This document shows positions 1 through 8,220 of a stretch of 64,000 bases of DNA, one piece after another (within the stretch, counting starts at the first letter, position 1; every line of letters begins with the position of its first letter). The notes beneath the pieces are model-generated. The model worked only from the letters and a program-made list of their open reading frames with translations, ran no database searches and was not told the DNA's origin. Made by a program: the position numbers and the translations under genes. This DNA comes from Streptomyces iranensis (lineage in GTDB: Bacteria > Actinomycetota > Actinomycetes > Streptomycetales > Streptomycetaceae): assembly GCF_017874715.1 (NCBI RefSeq), contig NZ_JAGGLR010000019.1, forward strand, positions 1 through 64,000, read 5' to 3'.

Positions 1-177
1 CCCAGGGTGCGTTTCTCTCCCAACGGCCACGCCCTGGCAACCCTCACCTCCAACGGCGCCCGCGTCTGGAGCACCGACGCCGACTACGTCGCCACACGCG
101 TCTGCCGCCTCAGCACCGAGCACCACTGGGCACAACTCCTCCCCGACCAGCCGGTAAAGGACCTGTGCCCAGCATGA
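1..177 (+). CDS. WD40-repeat protein, C-terminal end (truncated by window edge)
   Basis: The reading frame is open from base 1 to a TGA at 175-177. It encodes about 58 residues that begin with a WD40-type blade (RVRFSPNGHALAT, then GARVW) and end in a short tail (WAQLLPDQPVKDLCPA). Tails of this kind close the large beta-propeller proteins of Streptomyces, often fused to an N-terminal kinase or NACHT-like ATPase; which domain is present here lies outside the window. The propeller is expected to act in protein-protein contact. Family assignment is good; overall function is unknown. Confidence 0.75.
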   Translation, partial: PRVRFSPNGHALATLTSNGARVWSTDADYVATRVCRLSTEHHWAQLLPDQPVKDLCPA

Positions 178-386
178 TCAGCCACCCCAGTTCTTCACGG
201 GACACGCCTCGGCTCGCCGCCACGGCAATGACGCCAGCCCCTGGGGTGAGAGCAACCTGATTGATCAGAGCAGCTCAGGCGGGCTGCCAAACAACTCCGC
301 GACGGGTGAACTCGGTGATGTCCCGGCTGCGGTTGTGGCACCGCAGCCCGGGATGGCAGTCCCACTCGCCGTTCGAAGGAGTCGCA

Positions 387-914
387 ATGACCCGTTCCAA
401 GCAAGTCCTTACCGCATGCGCGCTGGCTGTAGGCGTGCTGGGTGGTGTCATGAACCCCGCTCTGGCCAACAACCACGGCACCATGGCACCAGCCGACAAC
501 CACGCAACCGCCATGGCCAAGGAACGGAAGACCGGAGGCGTCCACATTCAGCGGACCATCGCCAAGAAGGCCAAGAACGTCCGTGGCAAGCCGCCCCGGA
601 AGGCGGTCTGCATATCGGTCCACCGGCCCGGCGGCAGCCCGACCTACGGCAAGGCCTGCTTCCAGCCGCACGGCGACCGGTTCTGGATCAAGGACAAGCG
701 GTCCGACGGCTTCCACATCAAGACGCTCGCCATGCCCCGCGGCAACACCCAGACCTGGTACGAGTGCAAAGACCTCAAGGGGAAGCGCGCGGGCTGGACG
801 CGGTGCGGCTTCTCTAAGTCGATGAAGGAGAACACTGGGATCGTCTTCTGGGTCCTCGCCATGAAGGGCGACAAGACGATGGGCCAGAGCCGCCAGGCGC
901 CTGCCAGGAGCTGA
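387..914 (+). CDS. small secreted protein of unknown function
   Basis: This 175-aa protein starts at ATG 387, preceded by GAAGGAG at a normal distance; an upstream in-frame ATG has no ribosome site and would hide the signal peptide. Residues 1-27 form a Sec signal peptide: basic start, hydrophobic core, then an AxA-type cleavage site (NPALA). The mature part is Lys/Arg-rich and carries four cysteines (around KAVCIS, GKACF, WYECKD and TRCGF) that could form two disulfides after export. No catalytic motif is recognised. It stands alone between the WD40 gene and a tRNA, so the context gives no role. Confidence 0.7.
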   Translation: MTRSKQVLTACALAVGVLGGVMNPALANNHGTMAPADNHATAMAKERKTGGVHIQRTIAKKAKNVRGKPPRKAVCISVHRPGGSPTYGKACFQPHGDRFWIKDKRSDGFHIKTLAMPRGNTQTWYECKDLKGKRAGWTRCGFSKSMKENTGIVFWVLAMKGDKTMGQSRQAPARS

Positions 915-1228
915 GCGACCGAACGGATAGGATCTCTTGGTGACGCCGAGGGCGGCAGAACGCCCCGAGCACGCCAAGGGGTCCACCCAGTTTCCCGTCC
1001 TGATATGCACTTGGGTGTGCGCAACCAAGAGCGGCCTCCCACATGGGGCTTGCTTTGGGACCCGCGGGGCCGGATCCCACGGTAAGCACCATCATCGACA
1101 GCCGTTTCAGCAGGTCAGCTGGGTCAGGCGGGTCACGTGCCGGGATTCGTCCACACAGCTGGTGGACGTGCCCACACGCAGAACACCCCCCTTCCCTGCG
1201 TTTCCGCAGGTCAGAGGGGTGATTCGAG
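915..1228. other. intergenic, no gene seen
   Basis: About 310 bases lie between the secreted protein and tRNA-Ser. Open frames here have poor codon bias and no ribosome sites. I see no convincing RNA structure or operator. Confidence 0.5.
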
Positions 1229-1315
1229 CGGTAGCGGTGGGATTTGAACCCACGGAGGAGTTGCCCCCTCACGCGCTTTCGAGGCGCGCTCCTTCGGCCG
1301 CTCGGACACGCTACC
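1229..1315 (-). tRNA. tRNA-Ser (anticodon CGA)
   Basis: The complement folds as a class II tRNA: acceptor GGTAGCG pairs with CGCTACC, the anticodon stem CGCGC/GCGCG encloses a loop with anticodon CGA, a long variable arm follows, and the T-arm has the GGGTTCAAATCCC form. Length is 87 nt with discriminator G and no encoded CCA. It reads UCG codons. Confidence 0.95.
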
Positions 1316-1383
1316 GAGGGAGAGCCTAGCGGACGGGTGGCCGGGAACCGAAATCGGTTCCGGGTCCGGCCGTGCGGTGGGGC

Positions 1384-1884
1384 TCAGGGCTTGCGGAAGA
1401 AGGCGGTCAGGGGGGCCGCGCACGCCTCCGCCAGGACGCCCGCGATGACCTCGGGGCGGTGGTTGAGGCGGCGGTCGCGGACCACGTCCCAGAGGGAGCC
1501 GACCGCGCCGGCCTTCTCGTCCACGGCGCCGTAGACCAGCCGGTCGAGGCGGGACAGGACGATCGCGCCAGCGCACATCGTGCACGGCTCCAGCGTGACC
1601 ACCAGGGTGCAGCCGGTCAGTCGCCAGCCGCCGAGGTGGTGGGCGGCGGCCCGGAGGGCGAGGACCTCGGCGTGGGCCGTGGGGTCGCCGTGGGCCTCGC
1701 GCTCGTTGCGGCCGCGGCCGAGTACCGAGCCGTCCGGGCCCAGCACGACGGCGCCGACCGGCACATCTCCCGTCTCGGGTGCCCGCACCGCCTCCTCCAG
1801 CGCCAGGCGCATCGGTTCGCGCCAGGGGTCGCGCAGGGGGTCGGGGTCGGCTCCGGACAGGAGGCCGGTCAGCGGATCGGTCAT
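1384..1884 (-). CDS. tadA: tRNA-specific adenosine deaminase
   Basis: TadA deaminates adenosine 34 of tRNA-Arg(ACG) to inosine in the cytoplasm. The 166-aa product has the zinc-dependent deaminase signature: HAE at residues 71-73 (zinc His and proton-shuttle Glu) and PCTMC at 100-104 (two zinc Cys). A VPVGAVV strand precedes the active site, as in cytidine/tRNA deaminases. It lies 18 bp after the gene at 1903-2418 on the same strand, so the two are probably co-transcribed. Length and motifs are normal for the family. Confidence 0.93.
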   Translation of the reverse strand: MTDPLTGLLSGADPDPLRDPWREPMRLALEEAVRAPETGDVPVGAVVLGPDGSVLGRGRNEREAHGDPTAHAEVLALRAAAHHLGGWRLTGCTLVVTLEPCTMCAGAIVLSRLDRLVYGAVDEKAGAVGSLWDVVRDRRLNHRPEVIAGVLAEACAAPLTAFFRKP

Positions 1885-1902
1885 GACATCAGTGTGCGGC
1901 GG

Positions 1903-2418
1903 TCAGCGCACCGCCTCCAGCCCCTCCATGCTGCACCCGAGCATTTCGGCGATCGATTCGAGGGCGTCCCCGTCGAGGGACTTCAGCTCCTTCTCGTCCA
2001 TGCCGAGGTCGGCCAGGATGTCGGCGTCGCCGAGCGGGCCGATCGGGACCGGGGCGTCGTCCGCGTCCTCGTCGTCCCGGTCCGGCTCGCCGTCCTCGGT
2101 GCCGTCCAGGTCGACCAGGCTGTCCAGATCGTCGTCGGGGTCCCGGCCGAGCAGCTCGTCGGTGAGCATCGAGCCGTACGAGGTGCGGGCGGCCGCTGCC
2201 GCGTCCGATACGTAGATGTGCGGGTCGTCCTCGCCGTCCACGCGGACGACGCCGAACCACGCGTCTTCGTGCTCGATGAAGGCCAATACCGTGTCGTCGT
2301 CCTTGGAGGCCAGACGGGCCAGCTCGATCAAGTCCGTCAGGATTTCCACGTCATCGAGCTCTGTGTCGCTCGCTTCCCACCCTTCTGCGGTGCGCGCGAG
2401 CAATGCGGCGAAGTACAC
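1903..2418 (-). CDS. tRNA adenosine deaminase-associated protein
   Basis: The 171-aa acidic protein begins YFAALLARTAEGWEA and matches the actinobacterial family found next to tadA. I chose the GTG at 2418-2416 because GGGAGAG sits 5 nt upstream; an ATG seven codons earlier is possible, and the frame stays open further upstream but without typical protein sequence. The N-terminal half looks folded (VLAFIEHEDAWFGVVRV). A central Asp/Glu-rich stretch separates it from a C-terminal helical part (LADLGMDEKEL). Its biochemical role is not established; placement before tadA suggests a partner or regulator. Confidence 0.8.
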   Translation of the reverse strand: MYFAALLARTAEGWEASDTELDDVEILTDLIELARLASKDDDTVLAFIEHEDAWFGVVRVDGEDDPHIYVSDAAAAARTSYGSMLTDELLGRDPDDDLDSLVDLDGTEDGEPDRDDEDADDAPVPIGPLGDADILADLGMDEKELKSLDGDALESIAEMLGCSMEGLEAVR

Positions 2419-2620
2419 CGTGACTCTCCCACTGGTCATAGGCGTGCCGGGGGCGGGCGGGACAGTGTCCCGCCCCAATCGGAATCGTGGCAGAAACCGT
2501 CGCTTCGCGAGAGGTCTTCCACGCTGCGTCGTGCACCAGTCCAAAGAGATGTGGCTCACGCGGACGGAATCGAAACGCGCGGAAACCGTCTCCGGCGGTT
2601 CGGCGGGAGCCCACCAGAGC

Positions 2621-2788
2621 TCACCAGGAGAACGTCCGCATGTGTATCGCCCGGCGCATCCGGGCCGCGCGGGCCTGCCGGGGACGCACCTGGTTCCGTA
2701 CCGCTCGGGCCTCGTTCAGCGCGCGCAGGAAGCGGTCGCGACGGCGGCGGCGGTCCGCGGCGGTTTCCCTCGCGGTCGCGTCGGCCAT
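2621..2788 (-). CDS. conserved 55-aa very basic protein
   Basis: An ATG at 2788 with a GAGGAG ribosome site opens a 55-codon frame. The peptide is highly basic: an early RRRRR run, then a helix-like middle (RDRFLRALNEARAV), and a conserved-looking end (MRRAIHMRTFSW). I recall similar small basic proteins with an MRTF-W ending in other Streptomyces, but this was not searched. The charge suggests RNA or ribosome binding, which is inference only. It precedes the tadA pair on the same strand, about 200 bp away. Confidence 0.6.
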   Translation of the reverse strand: MADATARETAADRRRRRDRFLRALNEARAVRNQVRPRQARAARMRRAIHMRTFSW

Positions 2789-2953
2789 GGTCACTCACTC
2801 CTCGGGGCCGAGGTATCGCCCGGTGGGAGCCCGAGCGCTGTTGCCCACTTTCCCCCGAATCTGAGGTTTGATGCCAGTACGGCGGCAGACGGTCGAGCGC
2901 GGGGAGGCGCACCGAGGGCGTCACCGGCGGGAGCCGGGCTCCGGGGGCTCGGT

Positions 2954-2959
2954 TAGTGT
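2954..2959 (+). promoter_or_regulatory. candidate -10 element of upp (leaderless mRNA)
   Basis: TAGTGT fits the TAnnnT consensus and lies 7 bases before the upp ATG. No ribosome site is visible, so transcription probably starts at or next to the start codon. Confidence 0.45.
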
Positions 2960-2966
2960 CGTTGCC

Positions 2967-3602
2967 ATGCGGATCCACGTCGTCGACCACCCGCTGGTGG
3001 CGCACAAACTCACCACGCTGCGCGACAAGCGCACCGACTCCCCCACCTTCCGGCGGCTCGCCGACGAGCTGGTGACCCTGCTCGCGTACGAGGCCACGCG
3101 CGATGTGCGCACCGAGCAGGTCGACATCGAGACCCCGGTGACGGCCACGACCGGGGTACGGCTGTCACATCCGCGCCCCATGGTCGTGCCGATCCTGCGG
3201 GCCGGTCTCGGGATGCTCGACGGCATGGTGCGGCTGCTGCCCACCGCGGAGGTCGGCTTCCTGGGCATGATCCGCGACGAGGAGACGCTCCAGGCGTCCA
3301 CCTACGCCACGCGGATGCCCGAGGACCTCTCCGGCCGTCAGGTCTACGTCCTGGATCCGATGCTCGCCACCGGCGGGACGCTCGTCGCGGCGATCAGGGA
3401 GCTGATATCGCGGGGCGCCGACGATGTGACCGCGCTGTGTCTGCTCGCGGCGCCCCAGGGCGTCGAGCTGATGGAGCGCGAGCTCGCCGGGGCGCCGGTG
3501 ACGGTGGTCACCTCGTCCGTCGACGAGCGGCTCAACGAGCAGGGGTACATCGTGCCGGGGCTCGGCGACGCGGGTGACCGGATGTACGGGGCCGCGGGCT
3601 GA
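2967..3602 (+). CDS. upp: uracil phosphoribosyltransferase
   Basis: Upp converts uracil and PRPP to UMP in pyrimidine salvage. The 211-aa protein starts at ATG 2967 with the family opening (MRIHVVDHPLVAHKLT). The PRPP-binding loop VLDPMLATGGT spans about residues 128-138, and the C-terminal uracil-binding segment GYIVPGLGDAGDR is intact. Length is standard for the enzyme. There is no ribosome site; a -10-like hexamer 7 bp upstream suggests a leaderless transcript. It converges with the LytR_C gene downstream. Confidence 0.95.
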   Translation: MRIHVVDHPLVAHKLTTLRDKRTDSPTFRRLADELVTLLAYEATRDVRTEQVDIETPVTATTGVRLSHPRPMVVPILRAGLGMLDGMVRLLPTAEVGFLGMIRDEETLQASTYATRMPEDLSGRQVYVLDPMLATGGTLVAAIRELISRGADDVTALCLLAAPQGVELMERELAGAPVTVVTSSVDERLNEQGYIVPGLGDAGDRMYGAAG

Positions 3603-3633
3603 GCCCACGCCCTTACGGGGTGCCCGGCGGACC

Positions 3634-3650
3634 ACGCGGCGGAGCCGCGT
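3634..3650. terminator. hairpin between convergent upp and LytR_C gene
   Basis: ACGCGGC-gga-GCCGCGT forms a 7-bp perfect stem with a 3-nt loop. There is no T-run. Position between convergent genes suggests a bidirectional terminator. Confidence 0.4.
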
Positions 3651-3746
3651 ATCGACGCTGCCGGGAAGGGGCGGGGAGGGGAGCGGCTCGCGGCGGGCGT
3701 CACGATGCGTCGGGCGGCACTCCCTGGCGGCGGGTCGAGTCCACTC

Positions 3747-4448
3747 TCAGCGGCAGGGCGATCCGGAGGGCGCGGGCGAGGGCTTGGCCAGGGCGGCCAG
3801 CGCCTTGTCCGCGTCCTTCTGCTCGACCAGGTCCTTGAAACGGTTGCCGATGATCAGGTCGATGTCCTTGTCGTCGCGCGCGTCGTTCTTGGTCTGGGCG
3901 CCGGCGAGCTGCGTGCCGAGCACATTGAAGGCCCCGTCGCCGGCGCCGGGGGCGCCGAGCAGTATCCCGGTGGCCTTGACCTTCTTGTCGTACTGGGTCG
4001 GGGCGTTGCCCACCTTCCCGATCTTGAAGCCGCGCTTCTCCAGCTCCTTGGCGGTGTCCTTGGCGAGGCCGGAGCGTGTGGTCGCGTTGTAGACGTTGAC
4101 GGTGATCTGGGAGGGCTTCGGCAGCTTCCCGCCCGTACGGCCGTGCCGACCGCCCTGGCCGCCCTGGCCGCTGTCGGACCGGCCGGACTTGGCGTTCTCG
4201 TCGGGGTGTTTGTCGCCGCGCTCGCAGTCCCCGGTGCCGTGTGCCGCGCGGACCTTCTGGCCGCCGCTGTCACCGGAGAAGACGTCGATGAGCTGAAGTG
4301 TTCCCCACCCGACCAGGCCGAGCGCCAGAACCGAGCCGAAGGCGGTGAACATCAGCCGCCGGCGGCTCCGGGGCCGGCTCATCCGCGGGTAGCGATCGCC
4401 CGTAATGCGGTACTTTCCGCCCATGCCGGGAGGGGTCAGCATGCTCAT
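3747..4448 (-). CDS. membrane-anchored LytR_C-domain protein
   Basis: The 233-aa protein has a short cytoplasmic N-terminus (MSMLTPPGMGGKYRITG), one membrane helix at about residues 33-54, a charged linker, and an extracytoplasmic LytR_C domain from about residue 112 (ITVNVYNATTRSGLA) to about 205. LytR_C domains occur alone or after LytR-CpsA-Psr wall-polymer ligases; here the catalytic LCP domain is absent, so it is an accessory envelope protein rather than a ligase. The next gene upstream on the same strand starts about 430 bp away. Confidence 0.82.
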   Translation of the reverse strand: MSMLTPPGMGGKYRITGDRYPRMSRPRSRRRLMFTAFGSVLALGLVGWGTLQLIDVFSGDSGGQKVRAAHGTGDCERGDKHPDENAKSGRSDSGQGGQGGRHGRTGGKLPKPSQITVNVYNATTRSGLAKDTAKELEKRGFKIGKVGNAPTQYDKKVKATGILLGAPGAGDGAFNVLGTQLAGAQTKNDARDDKDIDLIIGNRFKDLVEQKDADKALAALAKPSPAPSGSPCR

Positions 4449-4579
4449 GTGCGCAGCGTAGTGCGGCCAGGTGGCGATGCCTACTAAATGATCAATGGTT
4501 GGTGCTCAGACCAACCCGAAAGGGTCAACGGAGATCGGAAGTCGATCAACGGCGATCGGTCACCGGGGGCGGGGGGCGG

Positions 4580-4879
4580 TCAGCCCTCGAGCTCCAGGAC
4601 GCGCGCGTGCAGCACCTGGCGCTGCTGGAGCGCGGCGCGCACCGCCCGGTGCAGCCCGTCCTCCAGATAGAGGTCGCCCTGCCATTTCACGACATGGGCG
4701 AAGAGGTCCCCGTAGAACGTGGAGTCCTCGGCGAGCAGCGTCTCCAGGTCGAGCTGCTGCTTCGTCGTGACCAACTGGTCAAGACGTACCGGGCGTGGGG
4801 CGACATCCGCCCACTGGCGGGTGCTTTCCCGGCCGTGGTCGGGATAGGGCCGACCGTTTCCGATGCGCTTGAAGATCAC
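4580..4879 (-). CDS. conserved 99-aa actinobacterial protein (VapB-like label in relatives)
   Basis: The 99-aa protein begins MIFKRIGNGRPYPDHG and is rich in charged residues; the middle reads LDLETLLAEDSTFYGDLFAHVV and the end VLHARVLELEG. I recognise it as a highly conserved protein of Streptomyces that automatic pipelines often name a VapB-type antitoxin. There is no VapC-like PIN-domain gene beside it, and its conservation resembles a housekeeping protein, so a toxin-antitoxin role is doubtful. It lies upstream of the LytR_C gene on the same strand. Confidence 0.7.
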   Translation of the reverse strand: MIFKRIGNGRPYPDHGRESTRQWADVAPRPVRLDQLVTTKQQLDLETLLAEDSTFYGDLFAHVVKWQGDLYLEDGLHRAVRAALQQRQVLHARVLELEG

Positions 4880-5123
4880 ACGGAAAGCCTACCGGGCAAG
4901 CCCCTCCCGGCGCAGCCAAGGCGCCCGAGTGCCGGGCCGGAGCCGGGCCCCGCCACACCCGGAAAACCGGAGAAAATACGCGAAAGGGGCTAGGCGCTCA
5001 TGGGTGCTCGGAGTAACGTAAATAACAGCCTGCGGGGCGAGCGAGGGAGCTCGACCGGAGAGGCGCTCATGACAGAGGACGTCAGTCCCCCGAGAGAGCG
5101 TCTTCTAGATGGCCGGGCTGAGA

Positions 5124-5193
5124 GGCTCGAAGGTCGGGGAGACCTGAGAGCGACCTCCAACACCTGATACGGACAATGCCGCCGAAGGGAGCC
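5124..5193 (+). promoter_or_regulatory. TPP riboswitch-like RNA with a minimal P3
   Basis: The segment carries the conserved 3' half of the thiamine pyrophosphate riboswitch: CACCTGAT, GGACAATGCC and CGAAGGGA in order with correct spacing, and TGAGAG upstream. A consistent fold is P1 GGCTC(5124-5128)/GAGCC(5189-5193), P2 AGGTCG(5131-5136)/CGACCT(5151-5156), P3 GG-GAGA-CC, P4 CCT(5163-5165)/AGG(5186-5188) and P5 CGG(5170-5172)/CCG(5179-5181). P3 is only two pairs capped by a GNRA-type loop, much shorter than usual, and the base before the conserved CG is C instead of G. It ends about 40 nt before the SDR gene at 5233, which is not a known thiamine gene. Confidence 0.65.
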
Positions 5194-5232
5194 CACCTCG
5201 CAGGTTTTGTCCTACCCGCGCACCATGGCCTC

Positions 5233-6810
5233 ATGGCTTTTCCCCAGCGCCCGCCGGGCCCACACGGTGCGCCGGAGCCGCGGCGCTGTCTGGTCACCGG
5301 GGCCACCGGCTATATCGGCGGCAGGCTGGTGCCCGAGCTGCTGGCCGCGGGGCATCAGGTGCGGTGTGTGGCCCGCTCGCCCGAGAAGCTGCGCGACCAG
5401 CCCTGGGCGGGACGGGTGGAGACCGTACGCGGCGATGTGACCGACGAGGAGTCCGTGCGCGCCGCCATGGAGGGCGTGGACGTCGCGTACTACCTGGTCC
5501 ACGCGCTGGGCACCGGATCCGGCTTCGAGGAGACCGACCGCCGCGCCGCCCGGATCTTCGGCGAGCGGGCGCGGGCCGCGGGGGTGCGCCGGATCGTCTA
5601 CCTCGGCGGGCTGACCCCGGAGGGTGTTCCCGAGCGCGCGCTCTCGCCCCATCTGCGGTCCCGGGCCGAGGTGGGCCGGGTGCTGCTGGACTCCGGGGTG
5701 CCGACGGCCGTGCTGCGGGCCGGGGTGATCATCGGCTCGGGCTCGGCCTCGTTCGAGATGCTGCGCTATCTCACCGAGCGGCTGCCGGCGATGGTGACAC
5801 CCCGCTGGGTGCGCACCCGCACCCAGCCCATCGCCGTCCGCGATGTGCTGCGGCTGCTGGTGGGCTGCGCCACGCTGCCGGACGAGGTGCACCGGGCCTT
5901 CGACATCGGCGGCCCCGACGTCCTCACCTACCGCGCCATGATGCGGCGGTACGCGCGGGTGACCGGGTTGCGGCGGCTGATCGTGCCGGTGCCGGTGCTC
6001 ACCCCCGGGCTGTCCAGTCTGTGGGTCGGCCTGGTCACCCCCGTACCCGGCGCCATCGCCCGCCCGCTGGTGGAGTCGCTGCGCCATGAAGTGGTGTGCG
6101 CCGAACGGGACATCACCCGCTATGTGCCGGACCCGCCGGGCGGGCCGCTCGGCGTGGACCGGGCGCTGGAGCTGGCCCTGCGGCGGATCCGCGACGCGGA
6201 GGTGGCCACCCGCTGGTCCTCCGCCGCCACCCCCGGCGCCCCCAGCGATCCGCTGCCCACCGACCCCGACTGGTCGGGCGGCAGCCTCTACCAGGACCGC
6301 CGCGAGCGCGCGGTGGACGCCTCGCCGGGGGACGTCTGGCGGGTGGTGGAGGGGATCGGCGGGGAGAACGGGTGGTACTCGCTGCCGCCGGCCTGGGCGC
6401 TGCGCGGCTGGATCGACACCCTGGTGGGCGGCGTCGGGCTGCGCCGGGGCCGCCGGGACGCGGCGCGGCTCAGAGTGGGGGACAGCCTCGACTTCTGGCG
6501 GGTGGAGGAGGTCCTGCCGCCCCGGCTGCTGCGGCTGCGCGCCGAGATGCGACTGCCGGGCCTGGCCTGGCTGGAGATGGTGGTCGACCGGGACGCGCGG
6601 GGCGGGGCGGTGTACCGGCAGCGGGCGCTGTTCCATCCGCGCGGTCTCGCCGGGCATCTGTACTGGTGGTCGGTCGCGCCGTTCCACGCGCTCGTCTTCG
6701 GCGGTATGGCCCGGAACATCGCCGCGCGGGCCGAGAGGGGCGAGGCCGGGACGGGCAGGGGCGGGAAGGGCGCGGCCGGGACGAGAGCGTCCGCGTTCCG
6801 CGCCCGGTGA
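5233..6810 (+). CDS. SDR-family NAD(P)-binding protein with C-terminal DUF2867
   Basis: The 525-aa product has an N-terminal atypical/extended short-chain dehydrogenase domain: the Rossmann motif TGATGYIGG lies near residues 22-30, followed by NmrA/epimerase-like segments (VAYYLVHALG, YLGGLTPEG, VLRAGVIIGSGSASFEM). The C-terminal third, from about residue 340, is a DUF2867-like START/SRPBCC-type domain (YSLPPAWALRGWID, FWRVEEVLPPRLLRL). The substrate is unknown. I chose ATG 5233; in-frame codons upstream overlap the riboswitch-like RNA. No clear ribosome site is present. The 5' RNA suggests control by thiamine pyrophosphate. Confidence 0.8.
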   Translation: MAFPQRPPGPHGAPEPRRCLVTGATGYIGGRLVPELLAAGHQVRCVARSPEKLRDQPWAGRVETVRGDVTDEESVRAAMEGVDVAYYLVHALGTGSGFEETDRRAARIFGERARAAGVRRIVYLGGLTPEGVPERALSPHLRSRAEVGRVLLDSGVPTAVLRAGVIIGSGSASFEMLRYLTERLPAMVTPRWVRTRTQPIAVRDVLRLLVGCATLPDEVHRAFDIGGPDVLTYRAMMRRYARVTGLRRLIVPVPVLTPGLSSLWVGLVTPVPGAIARPLVESLRHEVVCAERDITRYVPDPPGGPLGVDRALELALRRIRDAEVATRWSSAATPGAPSDPLPTDPDWSGGSLYQDRRERAVDASPGDVWRVVEGIGGENGWYSLPPAWALRGWIDTLVGGVGLRRGRRDAARLRVGDSLDFWRVEEVLPPRLLRLRAEMRLPGLAWLEMVVDRDARGGAVYRQRALFHPRGLAGHLYWWSVAPFHALVFGGMARNIAARAERGEAGTGRGGKGAAGTRASAFRAR

Positions 6811-6891
6811 GCCCTTCTGCCGGCCCCGCCGGTCCGGGGCGCGTGGACCCCGCGGTCGGCCCCGCCGGTCCGGGGCCGCTGAACCCCGCCG

Positions 6892-8220
6892 TCACCGGGA
6901 CCCGTTCGGGGAGCGGTTCCGGGATCCGTTCGGGGAGCGGTTCCGGGATCCGGGGCGGTTCCGGGATCCGTTCGGAGACCCGCTCGGCCGCAGCCCCTCG
7001 AAGGCGAGCGGCAGATGCCGCGGCCCGCGCAGCACCGCGTTGCGCCGGTAGGTCGGCGGGTCCTCCAGCAGCCGGGGCTCGTCCAGCCGGCGGGCCAGCT
7101 CGGTCAGCGCGATCTGCGCCTCCAGCCGGGCCAGCGGGGCGCCGAAGCAGCTGTGGATGCCGCTGCCGAAGCCGAGGTGCTGGTTGTCCCTGCGCTGCGG
7201 ATCGAACCGGTCGGGGTCGGGGAAGCGCTGCGGATCGCGGTTGCCCGAAGCCAGCAGCAGCCAGACGGACGCCCCCCGGGGGATGGTCACCCCCGCGATG
7301 TCGATCTCCGAGAGCGGGGTGCGCCGGGGAAGCATCTGCACCGGCGGATCGAACCGCAGCAGCTCCTCCACGAGCGGGACGACCAGATGCGGATCCTTGC
7401 GCAGCCGCGCGAGCACATCGGGGTTGCGCAGCAGGGTCAGCATCCCGTTGGTGATCAGGTTGACGGTGGTCTGGTGCCCCGCCACCAGCAGCAGCGCGGC
7501 GGTACTCAGCAGCTCCACCCGGCTCATCCGGCCCTCCGGGCCCTCCCCGCCGACCAGGGCCGAGAGCATGTCGTCGCCGGGTGCGCGGCGGCGCTCCTCG
7601 ATCAGCTCGGACAGATATGTCGCCAGTTCCGTACGGGCCTGCCGGGTGATCCGCCGCCGCTCGGCGGCGTCCGCCTCCGGATCGGGGTCCGGACCGACGG
7701 CGAGGGTTTCGGCCCAGGCGTGGAAGCGCGGCTCGTCCTCCCGTGGCACCCCGAGCAGCCGGCAGATCACGGTCACCGGGAAGGGGTAGGAGAAGTGGTC
7801 GACGAGATCGATCCGGTCCCGCCCCTCGAAGCCGTCGATCAGCTCGCCGACGATACGGGTGAGTTCACCGCGCATCTCGTGGAGCCTGCGCGGGGTGTGC
7901 GGCGGGCCGAAGGGCGCCGTCGCGAGCCGGCGCAGCCGGTCGTGTTCGGGCGGGTCCAGCCTCAGGAAGCTGGGCGGCAGCCCCGGGTCGTCCTCCTCGG
8001 GCAGCTCCGAGGCGGCCTTGGGGTCCAGGTTGCGCGCGTCGGAGCTGAGCCGGGGGTCGTGCAGCAGACCGTGGATCTCCCAGTAGGTGGAGACGATGTA
8101 CGGTCCCTCCTCGTCGTGCACCACGGGCGTCTTGCGCAGCTCGGCGTAGATCGGGTACGGGTCGGCTCGATGGGCGTAGTCGGTGATCTGCCGTACGAGC
8201 GAGCCTTGCGTCTGCGTCAT
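6892..8220 (-). CDS. cytochrome P450 with repeat-derived C-terminal tail
   Basis: This 442-aa class I bacterial P450 hydroxylates an unknown substrate using ferredoxin and ferredoxin reductase. The I-helix oxygen-binding motif is AGHQTT, the K-helix ExxR is EELLRFDPP, and the heme loop FGSGIHSCFG has the thiolate Cys at residue 358. After the normal end (about residue 411) there is an extra tail of some 30 residues with repeated NGSRNRSP units, encoded by a 24-bp tandem DNA repeat at 6897-6980. No ferredoxin gene is adjacent. The tail is probably disordered and may vary between strains. Confidence 0.92.
   Translation of the reverse strand: MTQTQGSLVRQITDYAHRADPYPIYAELRKTPVVHDEEGPYIVSTYWEIHGLLHDPRLSSDARNLDPKAASELPEEDDPGLPPSFLRLDPPEHDRLRRLATAPFGPPHTPRRLHEMRGELTRIVGELIDGFEGRDRIDLVDHFSYPFPVTVICRLLGVPREDEPRFHAWAETLAVGPDPDPEADAAERRRITRQARTELATYLSELIEERRRAPGDDMLSALVGGEGPEGRMSRVELLSTAALLLVAGHQTTVNLITNGMLTLLRNPDVLARLRKDPHLVVPLVEELLRFDPPVQMLPRRTPLSEIDIAGVTIPRGASVWLLLASGNRDPQRFPDPDRFDPQRRDNQHLGFGSGIHSCFGAPLARLEAQIALTELARRLDEPRLLEDPPTYRRNAVLRGPRHLPLAFEGLRPSGSPNGSRNRPGSRNRSPNGSRNRSPNGSR
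6897..6980. repeat. 24-bp tandem repeat inside P450 3' end
   Basis: Two near-identical 24-bp units (6897-6920 and 6921-6944; key part GTTCGGGGAGCGGTTCC) are followed by an 18-bp shortened unit and a partial unit. They encode the Asn-Gly-Ser-Arg-rich tail of the P450. In-frame unit length keeps the gene open. Confidence 0.85.

Noticed and set aside
4580..4879. VapB antitoxin of a toxin-antitoxin module
   Set aside because: No PIN-domain VapC or other toxin gene is next to it, so the label is not supported by context.
4999..5169. Small frame (MGARSNVNN...; alternative start MTEDVSPP at 5070 with GGAGAGG)
   Set aside because: It runs through the riboswitch-like RNA and ends inside its conserved core; the peptide resembles no known family. 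The RNA explanation fits better.
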